From Pseudolachnospira sp051055405 (lineage in GTDB: Bacteria > Bacillota > Clostridia > Lachnospirales > Lachnospiraceae), in assembly GCF_051055405.1 (NCBI RefSeq), contig NZ_CP167068.1, positions 1,984,001 through 2,048,000 of the forward strand: a stretch of 64,000 bases of DNA, given 5' to 3'. Of the stretch, positions 8,168 to 15,936 are shown piece by piece. A program made the translations under genes and the position numbers. The notes beneath the pieces were generated by a model. That model was not told where the DNA came from. It ran no database searches and saw only the letters and a program-made list of their open reading frames with translations. Numbering within the stretch: the first letter of the stretch is position 1; every line of letters starts with the position of its first letter.

Positions 8168-10507
8168 TCAAGTCCTTTTCTTATAAATCATGGTTCCAAG
8201 AAAGCTTATGCCAGCTAACAGCAAAAGAGCCGACCAGCCCGTCAGATCCCTGGTATCGCCGGACTTCGGGATCGTAGTCGTATTTTTATTTTGATCGCTT
8301 TCCGCCGGGTTATCTTGAATCGCATCCGTTGGTCTGTCTATTTGGGGTATATCTTTTACCGGTATCTTCATACTTTCTATATCGGTAATTTCTACGGTTC
8401 CTGCCGCGTCTGCAAAGAACATCCCACAGCTGCATTGATAATATTCTTTGTTTCCAGGAATCGCCTCTGTGGCCGGTTTTGCGTCTACCTTGCTAAGGGT
8501 ATGGCCGGTTGCCGGAATAATGGTTCCCGCCTGGATAGTCTTGCCGCAACCCATACAGTAGATATCGCCCGTATAGCCTTCCTTTGTACAGGCGGCTGAC
8601 TTTGCTCCTCTCACTTCGGTATTCCCGCCATGATGGGACGGGTCAATCTCCCCATAACCGTTGCCGCAAACCGTACAAACCGCTTTAGAGTGGCAAGTGG
8701 CCACACCTCCGGTATGCGTTTCCGGGATATCTGTTTCGCATATCAGACAGCGAAAATAGTGACTCTCCTGATCGGCGCGGCTGCTGGAATCCGCCGTCCG
8801 ATGAGGATGGACGACGTCCGGATATTCCGCCAGCAGGCCATCGCTTAGATAGACCTGCTTGCCGTAGAGCCGTTCCGGTAAAAGGACGCTTCCATCAGTA
8901 ATAGCCGTTATCACCGCATATTCGGCCTCCATTTTATAGTAGGCTAACACATGATCCAAAGGGCGCGCGGCCTCCATCACATCCCTCGCAGTCTCCGGAC
9001 AATAGATCGTCGCAGGTCTATCGAATGGAAAGGCATACGCCTCGATCGCCAACACCGATTCTGGAATATGGATGGATTCCACTTCTCGAAACATATCAAA
9101 GGCATACCGCGGGATTTTTGTAACGCCGTTTCCTATGATAATATGTTTTACCTGTCTTTCAAAATCATACCATTCCACCGAATGGAGGGTATCATTCTCC
9201 AAGTCTTTATAAATAACGAGCGTTGTATCCTCCAGAACATATGGGGGCATTTCCGTTTCGCCGCACACGGTGCAGGCCGAACCGGAAAAAGAATGGATCT
9301 CCCGAATTACTTTTCCGCATCCACGGATGCATTCCTTTTTGTGCCGCGCCGCTCCGTCTGTTATCCATTCTCCGTAGATATGCTCACAAATCGGCAGAAT
9401 GGTAACGCCCTCTTCTATTCCGCTGCCGGACAGATTGTTTTCCGCATCGGAATTATTAATCTTACCCCCGCCTGTTATGATTCCATGGTTGATGATCGTA
9501 CCGCTATTTATAATTTCCACATTTTCAGGGATATCGAGCGTTATGCCCTTAGGAATCACGAGGGTCTTCCCCGCTGGTATTGTCATATCCGACGTCAGAT
9601 GGATGGTTCCCTTGGCAGAATCGCTGGAAACCGTTGTGTTTACTTCGAGCCATTGGTTGGTGCTCACATTCGCATCACCGCTTATCCGAAGCGTTCCCTG
9701 CGAAGCAGCGCCCTTTCCTCCGCCAATATTTCCGTTACAGACAACCGTTCCGCCGGTTATCATAATCTCACCGCCGTCACCAGCGCCTCCGTTTACCGAG
9801 GGATACGAGGACGCGCCTCCTCCGCCAATGGCAGCTCCATTTCCTGCCGCAGTTGCCGTAACCACTCCGCCGGTTATGGTAATTCTTCCATTGCCTTTGC
9901 CGCTCCCGGTACCTCCGCCAATGGCCGCACCATTCCCCGCATGGTGGTATTCCACAACGGCATCGATGATCCCACCGTTTATAGTGATCGTTCCACTTTG
10001 CGCTCCGATATTTCCACCGATAGCCGCTCCGGTTCCCGCTGAGCTCAAAGAAGAGCTGCGGGCTGTCGCACGGAGCGTACCGGTTCCGTCAATGGTCAGG
10101 GAAGTTCCTTTTGGCACACGGACAGCCGCCTCTTCCGGACCCCCTTTTAATGTATTTACCGTATTCTCTTTCAGATGAATTACCGCTGACGCACCCTGGC
10201 GAAGAAGAATCGCCGGTCCCGACCAATTATCCGGTCTTTCACAAACATAATTGTCTAAGGTGATTTCAACGTTCGCCGCATCCGCTTCAATCTCAAGAGC
10301 ATAGCCGGTTCCGGAAACCGTTATTTTTGCTTCCGACTTCACCACAATGCAATCACCCTTTACTTCATAATCTTCCGAGCGATCTGTCGTAATGGTAAAA
10401 GAATCGCTGATTTCATATGCCTCTGCAAAAACGGTTGTGGAAAGAAGAAACGCCAATAAACAAAGGAATGCCAACATCCATTTTACTGCTTTTCGTCTTA
10501 TATTCAT
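8168..10507 (-). CDS. Sortase-anchored surface protein with Gly-rich beta-solenoid and BspA-type repeat
   Basis: 779 residues. Signal peptide at 1-29 (WMLAFLCLLAFLLSTTVFA). Residues ~40-330 form repeats of ITINGG/GNGAAIGGG type, expected to fold as a carbohydrate-binding beta-solenoid. One BspA-like leucine-rich unit (GVTKIPRYAFDMFREVESIHIPESV) lies near 460-490. Several CxxCG/CxxxCG units with conserved His (HKKECIRGCGK, CTVCG, CMGCGK) resemble modules common in Lachnospiraceae surface proteins. The C-terminus has a sorting signal IPKSGD, a hydrophobic span and the tail YKKRT. It is probably attached to the wall by a sortase and may bind glycans or host surfaces. The ligand is unknown. Confidence 0.8.
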   Translation of the reverse strand: MNIRRKAVKWMLAFLCLLAFLLSTTVFAEAYEISDSFTITTDRSEDYEVKGDCIVVKSEAKITVSGTGYALEIEADAANVEITLDNYVCERPDNWSGPAILLRQGASAVIHLKENTVNTLKGGPEEAAVRVPKGTSLTIDGTGTLRATARSSSLSSAGTGAAIGGNIGAQSGTITINGGIIDAVVEYHHAGNGAAIGGGTGSGKGNGRITITGGVVTATAAGNGAAIGGGGASSYPSVNGGAGDGGEIMITGGTVVCNGNIGGGKGAASQGTLRISGDANVSTNQWLEVNTTVSSDSAKGTIHLTSDMTIPAGKTLVIPKGITLDIPENVEIINSGTIINHGIITGGGKINNSDAENNLSGSGIEEGVTILPICEHIYGEWITDGAARHKKECIRGCGKVIREIHSFSGSACTVCGETEMPPYVLEDTTLVIYKDLENDTLHSVEWYDFERQVKHIIIGNGVTKIPRYAFDMFREVESIHIPESVLAIEAYAFPFDRPATIYCPETARDVMEAARPLDHVLAYYKMEAEYAVITAITDGSVLLPERLYGKQVYLSDGLLAEYPDVVHPHRTADSSSRADQESHYFRCLICETDIPETHTGGVATCHSKAVCTVCGNGYGEIDPSHHGGNTEVRGAKSAACTKEGYTGDIYCMGCGKTIQAGTIIPATGHTLSKVDAKPATEAIPGNKEYYQCSCGMFFADAAGTVEITDIESMKIPVKDIPQIDRPTDAIQDNPAESDQNKNTTTIPKSGDTRDLTGWSALLLLAGISFLGTMIYKKRT

Positions 10508-10671
10508 AATATCTCAATTCCCATACGTTTTATTGATTTCTATTCATAAAAAGAAACGAAGGCCGAAATCATTTTAGCATAGAAAATCTGGATTTTCAAT
10601 AGAACAAGCCCTTGCAGTTTCCAGCAAAAACTCACCAGATTTCAGCTAACACCAGAAACATCATAAAAAGC

Positions 10672-10703
10672 AGAAACCGCCACTCGGCTAAGTGACGGTT
10701 TCT
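10672..10703 (-). terminator. Rho-independent terminator of the TRAP/oxidoreductase/isomerase operon
   Basis: Arms AGAAACCG-c-CACT and AGTG-a-CGGTTTCT pair with one mismatch around a 6-base loop. On the minus strand the stem is followed by GCTTTTTATG. It lies 27 bp beyond the isomerase stop. Confidence 0.8.
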
Positions 10704-10729
10704 AAGACTTTGTTTTAGCAATTCTTCTT

Positions 10730-11602
10730 TTACATTCTTTCTCTCATCCCCATAGCGCAGAGATTTTCATAATCGGTTTGCAGGACTTCCAGTTCGCTTC
10801 TTCCATACAGGTAATCCTGTTCCAGAAACATGTACTCCGCTCCGATTTCATCGGCGGCCGCAATCATCCCAGGGATGTTTAGATTTCCCTCTCCTGCCTC
10901 TGCAAACTGTACCACCTCCGTCAAGATCCGGCGGGGATGCTCCGGCGTATAGTAGCGTTTGAGGAAATCGTCGGTCAGCGGCGCAATCCGGTAATCCTTC
11001 AGATGGCAGATACTGACCCGGCCGTCCCGGCCAAATTCCCGCAGGATATCCTCCGTGCAAAACCCTCCTGCCTGCACCCAATAGGAGCAGATCTCAAATT
11101 TCATCGTATCCGTGACATCCCGCATGATACGAAGGCCGATCTTTCCACGGTGCTTGGCAAATTCAAAGTTGTGGGCGTGATAAGAATAATCAATCCCATC
11201 TTCCTTCAGCTTCCTCGCCGCCGCGTCAAACTTTCCGGCATAGCCAAGAATTCCTTCTTCTGTCCCGAACTCGCTGGTGCCGTAAAGGAAGGTGCGGGCA
11301 TGACGGCAGTTCAACTCCCGGCAGGCTTCCACAAACTCCTCATAGTTTTCCTGCAGATTCATCTTTGGATTGCCTCCCAGCAAATCCTTCATCGGCTCAA
11401 TATCCACGGAAACCGCGGCGATCTCAATGCCAAAGTCCGCCATACACCGCTTCAGAATCTGCACGTTTTCCCGGTTTAAATCAAACTGCGACAGTTCCAT
11501 ATAATGGTATCCCATCTCCGAAACCTTCCGCATGGTTTCATAGATGCCAAACTCCTGGATCGTCTCTTTGAGCAGAGGCGTATTGACTCCAATTTTTACC
11601 AC
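10730..11602 (-). CDS. Sugar phosphate isomerase/epimerase (xylose isomerase-like TIM barrel)
   Basis: 290 residues, the usual size for AP-endonuclease-2/xylose-isomerase-like barrels. Metal-ligand-type positions are visible: SYHAHNFEF near residue 148, a His in ICHLKDYR near 207 and Glu in YMFLEQD near 266. Such enzymes isomerise or epimerise sugars or keto-inositols, and partners of Gfo/Idh/MocA dehydrogenases are common. It is the last gene of the TRAP operon, 14 bp after the dehydrogenase, so it probably acts on the imported compound or its oxidised product. The specific reaction cannot be read from sequence. Confidence 0.85.
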   Translation of the reverse strand: MVKIGVNTPLLKETIQEFGIYETMRKVSEMGYHYMELSQFDLNRENVQILKRCMADFGIEIAAVSVDIEPMKDLLGGNPKMNLQENYEEFVEACRELNCRHARTFLYGTSEFGTEEGILGYAGKFDAAARKLKEDGIDYSYHAHNFEFAKHRGKIGLRIMRDVTDTMKFEICSYWVQAGGFCTEDILREFGRDGRVSICHLKDYRIAPLTDDFLKRYYTPEHPRRILTEVVQFAEAGEGNLNIPGMIAAADEIGAEYMFLEQDYLYGRSELEVLQTDYENLCAMGMRERM

Positions 11603-11616
11603 AGTCCTCTCCCTTT

Positions 11617-12792
11617 CTAAAAATAAATTTTCCGTCCCTCTTCCGCCGACTGATAAGCCGCATACATAACTTTCACCGCATCATAGGCCAAGTCAAATCC
11701 GGATAGGGGTTCCCGCCCTTCTGCCACGCACTCTAAAAAATCCTGAAACTCTCCGATATAACCACGGATCACATCATCTGCGGCAAAGGGCTTGTTCCAG
11801 CCTGTTTTGGTGGAGAGACCAAAGCCTAACTCCATCCCTTCTAAGCCCCTCTCATCCGGCAGATAGGTCTGAAGGATATCCGCCGGTGTCATATTGCAGA
11901 CAAAATTGGCATCGTTACAGTATAACTCCACATAATTTTTCGCGCCGCCCAGGCAGACGTCCGTAGCAATCACCAAGGCTTTTGTTCCATCGGAAAAACC
12001 TACGCTTACAGACGCGATGTCCTCCACATCCTGCGGCCGGATTGGAATATGCCGATGTTCTTCTTCCGTAAGGCTGGGAGTCACGGTGCTCATGTCCGCC
12101 GAGACGCTGACGATCTCGATCTTTTCCCCGCGGGCTTTCGCTTCCACGCTCTTTAGCCAAAGCATCCCCGTCAAAGGATGGCACCCTACCCGAACCAAAG
12201 AGCCGCCTCCGGTTTTATCCCATCGTCCCGCCATGACTGAGCTGGATCCATTCAGGCTTTCCTCCCCTTTCATGAACAAAATACGGCTTTTTCTCTTTTC
12301 GATCATCTGCGCTGCCATGACCATCGGAGGACAATAGACGAAATTCTCCGCATACATAAACCGGCCTTTTCCCGCCTCTACAACTTTCCGCAGCTGATCC
12401 ATATCTTTTAAGACCGTTTCCAGCATATGAGACTTAGAAACCCGAAGGCCAATGGGAGCAGGATCTTCCTTGCCGCCAAAATACCCGGTCAAAGGCTTTT
12501 CACAGATCACATGCTTTCCGGCCTTCATGGCCTTCTCAATCATTTCCCCGTGGAGAACCGGCGGCGTGACAATATCAATGATATCGATCTTTGGATCCCG
12601 GAGAAGCTCTTCATAATCCGTCGTCACTCCGGGAATTCCAAATTGGGCGGCCATCTGTTCTGCTCTGGGGCGGTCTACATCCGAGATCATACGGATCTCA
12701 AAAGGAATTTTTCCCACTTTTTCATAAGCGGTCAGGTGAAGCCAGGAGGCATATCCAGCCCCAATGATTCCAATTCCAATTTTTTTCTCCAA
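11617..12792 (-). CDS. Gfo/Idh/MocA family NAD(P)-dependent oxidoreductase
   Basis: 391 residues. N-terminal Rossmann fold GIGIIGAGYASWLHLTAYEKV at residues 5-25; the dehydrogenase signature CEKPLTG at about 96-102 contains the active-site lysine. The C-terminal alpha/beta domain is complete (RVGCHPLTGMLW near 204). These enzymes oxidise hydroxyls of sugars, inositols or sugar acids with NAD(P). The gene lies between the TRAP binding protein (11 bp upstream) and the isomerase, so it belongs to the same catabolic unit. Confidence 0.9.
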   Translation of the reverse strand: MEKKIGIGIIGAGYASWLHLTAYEKVGKIPFEIRMISDVDRPRAEQMAAQFGIPGVTTDYEELLRDPKIDIIDIVTPPVLHGEMIEKAMKAGKHVICEKPLTGYFGGKEDPAPIGLRVSKSHMLETVLKDMDQLRKVVEAGKGRFMYAENFVYCPPMVMAAQMIEKRKSRILFMKGEESLNGSSSVMAGRWDKTGGGSLVRVGCHPLTGMLWLKSVEAKARGEKIEIVSVSADMSTVTPSLTEEEHRHIPIRPQDVEDIASVSVGFSDGTKALVIATDVCLGGAKNYVELYCNDANFVCNMTPADILQTYLPDERGLEGMELGFGLSTKTGWNKPFAADDVIRGYIGEFQDFLECVAEGREPLSGFDLAYDAVKVMYAAYQSAEEGRKIYF

Positions 12793-12803
12793 CCATCTAC
12801 CCC

Positions 12804-13898
12804 CTATTTTCCTACCGCTTTCAAAGCCAGATCCACCAGTTCATCTCCGACGCTGGCCCGGACAATATCATAGCTTTCCGCTGCCACCGCATCCAGTTTT
12901 GCATAAAACTCCTCCGATGGAGTGATAAATTCCAAACCCTGGCCTTTCAGGAATTCTACGGAATCCGCTTCCATATCCGCGGCATTTTGGTAGGTGAACG
13001 CATCCACTTCCTCACAGACATCCAGAATCAGCTGCTGATCTTCCGCCGACAGGCTGTTGAAGAATTCCAGATTCATCAACTGCTCGCAGAAAAACAGCTT
13101 GTGATTGGTTTCTACGATGTACTTTTGCTGTTCCTGAAGATTGTATCCGATCATTACGCTCAGCGGATTCTCCTGAGCCTCCACCAGCCCCTGCTGCAGA
13201 GCGATATAAACTTCGCCAATGGAGATCGGCGTCGGACTGGCTTTTAAAGCGCCCCAGAACGCCATCGGAATATCGCTCTCCATCAGCCGCAATTTTAAAC
13301 CTTCGATGTCCTCTACTTTCTCTACTTTTTTATTGGAGCTCAGCACACGGTAGGCCGCCGGTACGCAGGAAAGCAATTTTATATTTCCTTCCTCCGAGAC
13401 TTTTTCAAGAGCAGTCCGGAATTCCCCTCCCTTTTCCACGGCTTTTTTGGCATTTTCCCGGCTGTCAAACAAGCGCTGCATCTCAAAGACGCCGTAGGGT
13501 GCATAGTAAACAGGCGTCATATCGCCGCTGATCATGGTGATCGTTCCGTCAATCAAGCCGGACGCCAACTCCGAGGTATTGCCCAAGCTTCCATTGGGGT
13601 ACAGGCGAACCTGAAATCTTCCCTCCGATTTTTCTTCCAAGATCTCTTTAAACTTTTTCGCCGTCATATCGATCATGGAGCCTTCGGCATCGCAATAAGC
13701 GTAGACGATCTGCCGCGCTTCCGCCTCCCCGCCGCTTTCTGCGGGAGCCGTTCCGCTTTCTTTCCCTGCAGGTGCTGATGTCTCCTCTTTTGCAGCCGTC
13801 TCTTTTGGGGACGTTTCTGTCCCGGAGGTACCGCATGCAGCCATCATCGTTGCCGCCAACGTAAGCGCCAGAAGCTTAGAAACCATGTTTTTCTTCAT
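12804..13898 (-). CDS. dctP: TRAP transporter substrate-binding protein (DctP family), lipoprotein
   Basis: 364 residues. The signal peptide ends in lipobox MAAC (Cys22), so it is lipid-anchored outside the membrane, followed by a Ser/Thr/Glu/Ala linker up to ~60. The DctP fold has the conserved region VEDIEGLKLRLMESDIPMAFWGALKASPTPISIGEVYIALQQGLVEAQENPL (split here by residues ~180-230), whose Arg in KLRLM normally binds the carboxylate of the ligand. It delivers an organic or sugar acid to DctQM. The gene order dctQ-dctM-dctP is unusual only in that the binding protein comes last of the three. Confidence 0.93.
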   Translation of the reverse strand: MKKNMVSKLLALTLAATMMAACGTSGTETSPKETAAKEETSAPAGKESGTAPAESGGEAEARQIVYAYCDAEGSMIDMTAKKFKEILEEKSEGRFQVRLYPNGSLGNTSELASGLIDGTITMISGDMTPVYYAPYGVFEMQRLFDSRENAKKAVEKGGEFRTALEKVSEEGNIKLLSCVPAAYRVLSSNKKVEKVEDIEGLKLRLMESDIPMAFWGALKASPTPISIGEVYIALQQGLVEAQENPLSVMIGYNLQEQQKYIVETNHKLFFCEQLMNLEFFNSLSAEDQQLILDVCEEVDAFTYQNAADMEADSVEFLKGQGLEFITPSEEFYAKLDAVAAESYDIVRASVGDELVDLALKAVGK

Positions 13899-13941
13899 AA
13901 AATTTTCTCCTTATTTTTTCTTTTCTGTTTTTCTGCGATCT

Positions 13942-15234
13942 TTAACTGCCGCCAAGCAACAGGCTAATCGCTGGAATATAGGTGATCATGATAAGCGCCA
14001 AGATAAAGAATAGTAAAAAAGGAATGGCTTTCTTTCCAATCTGTATCGACGGAATCTTTGTGATGGCCGCCGCCACAAACAAATTGGTTCCAAAAGGCGG
14101 ACTGACCAGCCCGATGGCCAAATTGACTACCATAATGATGCCAAAATGCACGGCGTCCACCCCCAATGCCTTTGCCGCCGGCAAGAATAACGGGGCAAGA
14201 ATTGCCAGCGCAGGGCCGGTATCCATAAACATCCCGATCACCAGCAAAACCAAATTTAGCACCAGCAAGAACAAATATTTATTTCCAAACGCCTGATTGA
14301 GAAATTCCGATAGAAGCTGCGGCGCATCCAACAAGGTGATTACCCGGCTGAACGCATTGGCGAAGGCCAGCAGACCGATAATCGCCGCATAGTTGGCAAC
14401 GGAACCACGCATAAAGTTCAGAATATCCCGCCATCTCGATGTCCGGTAGATCACAATGCTGACAAACAGGGCGTAAAAAACAGAAATGCACGCCGCTTCC
14501 GTGGGAGTGACGATTCCTCCGTAGATGCCTCCCAAAATGATAACCGGCGTCAGCAGCGCCCAAAAGCCTTCTTTTAGAACCCGAAATGTCCCACGTTCTT
14601 TTAAGGCATGATAATTTTCCGCCACCCGCGCTTTATCTTCTCCCGCCCGTCTGCAGTAGAGATACGCGTAAGCCATCAAAGCCACAGCGATCAGGATTCC
14701 CGGCAGTACGCCTGCGGTAAACAATGCGCCTACGGAGACGCCTGTGGCGACGCCGTACACCACGAAAGGAATACTGGGAGGAATAATCACGCCCAATCCT
14801 CCTGCCGTTGCAACCAAAGCGGTGGAAAATACTTTGTCATATCCCAGTCCCACCAAAATGGGAATACACATCCCGCCTACCGCCGCCGTTGTCGCTGGGC
14901 CGGAGCCGGAAATCGCTCCGTAAAACAGACAGGTAATAATCACCGCGCAAGGGATCCCCGCGGTTCTTTTTCCAACCAACAGGGCAAAAATATCGAAAAG
15001 CTTCTTCGAGATCCCGCCTTTCGCCATGATATCCCCGGAGAGCATAAATAAGGGAATCGCGATGATCGGCGTGGAATCCAGCCCTCCGACAATGGAGCGG
15101 AGAACATAGGAAATATTTCCGGCAAACCCTGGATCCAGAAAAGTCGGCAGGACGGAAACAGTCCCCAAGGCAGCCAAAATCGGAAAGGCCAACAGCAACA
15201 TCAGTAAAAAGGAGATTAAGACGATTATTATCAT
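13942..15234 (-). CDS. dctM: TRAP transporter large permease subunit
   Basis: 430 residues with about 12 hydrophobic spans. The DctM signatures are present: IAIPLFMLSGDIMAKGGISKKLFD near residues 57-80, GSGPATTAAVGGMCIPI near 110-127, IPPSIPFVVYG near 150, and MDTGPALAILAPLFLPAAK near 340. It forms the Na+-coupled transport channel in the membrane. Its start overlaps the end of dctQ by 4 bp (ATGA), indicating coupling. Confidence 0.95.
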   Translation of the reverse strand: MIIIVLISFLLMLLLAFPILAALGTVSVLPTFLDPGFAGNISYVLRSIVGGLDSTPIIAIPLFMLSGDIMAKGGISKKLFDIFALLVGKRTAGIPCAVIITCLFYGAISGSGPATTAAVGGMCIPILVGLGYDKVFSTALVATAGGLGVIIPPSIPFVVYGVATGVSVGALFTAGVLPGILIAVALMAYAYLYCRRAGEDKARVAENYHALKERGTFRVLKEGFWALLTPVIILGGIYGGIVTPTEAACISVFYALFVSIVIYRTSRWRDILNFMRGSVANYAAIIGLLAFANAFSRVITLLDAPQLLSEFLNQAFGNKYLFLLVLNLVLLVIGMFMDTGPALAILAPLFLPAAKALGVDAVHFGIIMVVNLAIGLVSPPFGTNLFVAAAITKIPSIQIGKKAIPFLLFFILALIMITYIPAISLLLGGS

Positions 15235-15716
15235 GACGCATCCCTCCTTTTTTTCACCGCCAAAAACAACTTTTGCGCCAAACGCAGGCTAGCCAGTCCT
15301 AAACCTAAGGTCAGGGAAAAGTAAAGCACGTAGTACGGCAGATGTAATGCCGGGCTAAATTGCCCCTGCTTCGCTGTCGCCTCCAACAAGGATGTGGATT
15401 TTATAAACAGAAACCCAAACAGCGCCAGCAGAAAAACATCTAAAATCTTTCCCCAAAGCTTCCGTGCTTTTTCCGGAAGCAGCAAAATCAAAGCGTCCAT
15501 CCGAAGCAGCGTATCCTTCTTGGCGCAGAAAGCGACTCCAATCAATCCAGAATAAATAAAGCAATAGCGGCATAGCTCTTCCGCCCAGCTTAGCGGCGAT
15601 TGAATGAAATAACGCATAATCACCTGCAGCATCATGACAATACAGATGACGCCAAGCAGAAAAACCATCAAGGCTTCCTCCAAATGATCATCTAACCATT
15701 TTATGAGTTTTCTCAT
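15231..15716 (-). CDS. dctQ: TRAP transporter small permease subunit
   Basis: 161 residues, four hydrophobic spans, and the DctQ motif MRYFIQSPLSWAEELCRYCFIYSGLIG at residues ~35-61. It pairs with DctM in the membrane. GGGAGG precedes ATG 15716. It is the first gene of the operon dctQ-dctM-dctP-oxidoreductase-isomerase; a divergent AraC gene starts 220 bp away. Confidence 0.92.
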   Translation of the reverse strand: MRKLIKWLDDHLEEALMVFLLGVICIVMMLQVIMRYFIQSPLSWAEELCRYCFIYSGLIGVAFCAKKDTLLRMDALILLLPEKARKLWGKILDVFLLALFGFLFIKSTSLLEATAKQGQFSPALHLPYYVLYFSLTLGLGLASLRLAQKLFLAVKKRRDAS

Positions 15717-15882
15717 AGAACCTCCCTTCTATCTTTCTGTATTCGGGACTGTGCACATCCACAATTGCATCATAAGGGAGAAAAACAGGCAAGTAAAGTG
15801 TCAATTCCCTCCCTTTATTTTGATTTTCCGGCGCTCCGGTTAAAGTTTGGGACTTTCGTTAAAAATTGGTTCTCGGTTCCTT

Positions 15883-15911
15883 TTGTTATTTATTTTGCCA
15901 CATGCTATAAT
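15883..15911 (+). promoter_or_regulatory. Promoter of the AraC-type sensor gene
   Basis: TTGTTA at 15883-15888, 17-bp spacer, perfect TATAAT at 15906-15911, 25 bp before the start codon. A weak inverted pair AAAGT/ACTTT at 15842-15856 lies upstream. Confidence 0.7.
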
Positions 15912-15936
15912 CAAAAAAGGGAAGGGAGGTCATCCT

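Noticed and set aside
9400..10020. Short repeated GGC/GCC-type blocks as a possible DNA repeat array
   Set aside because: They encode the GNGAAIGGG-type solenoid repeats of the surface protein; repeat units differ in bases and are not a CRISPR or satellite.
8951..10178. Plus-strand frames opposite the surface protein
   Set aside because: Proline- and Ser-rich translations arise from the Gly-rich solenoid codons on the other strand; no start signal or family similarity.
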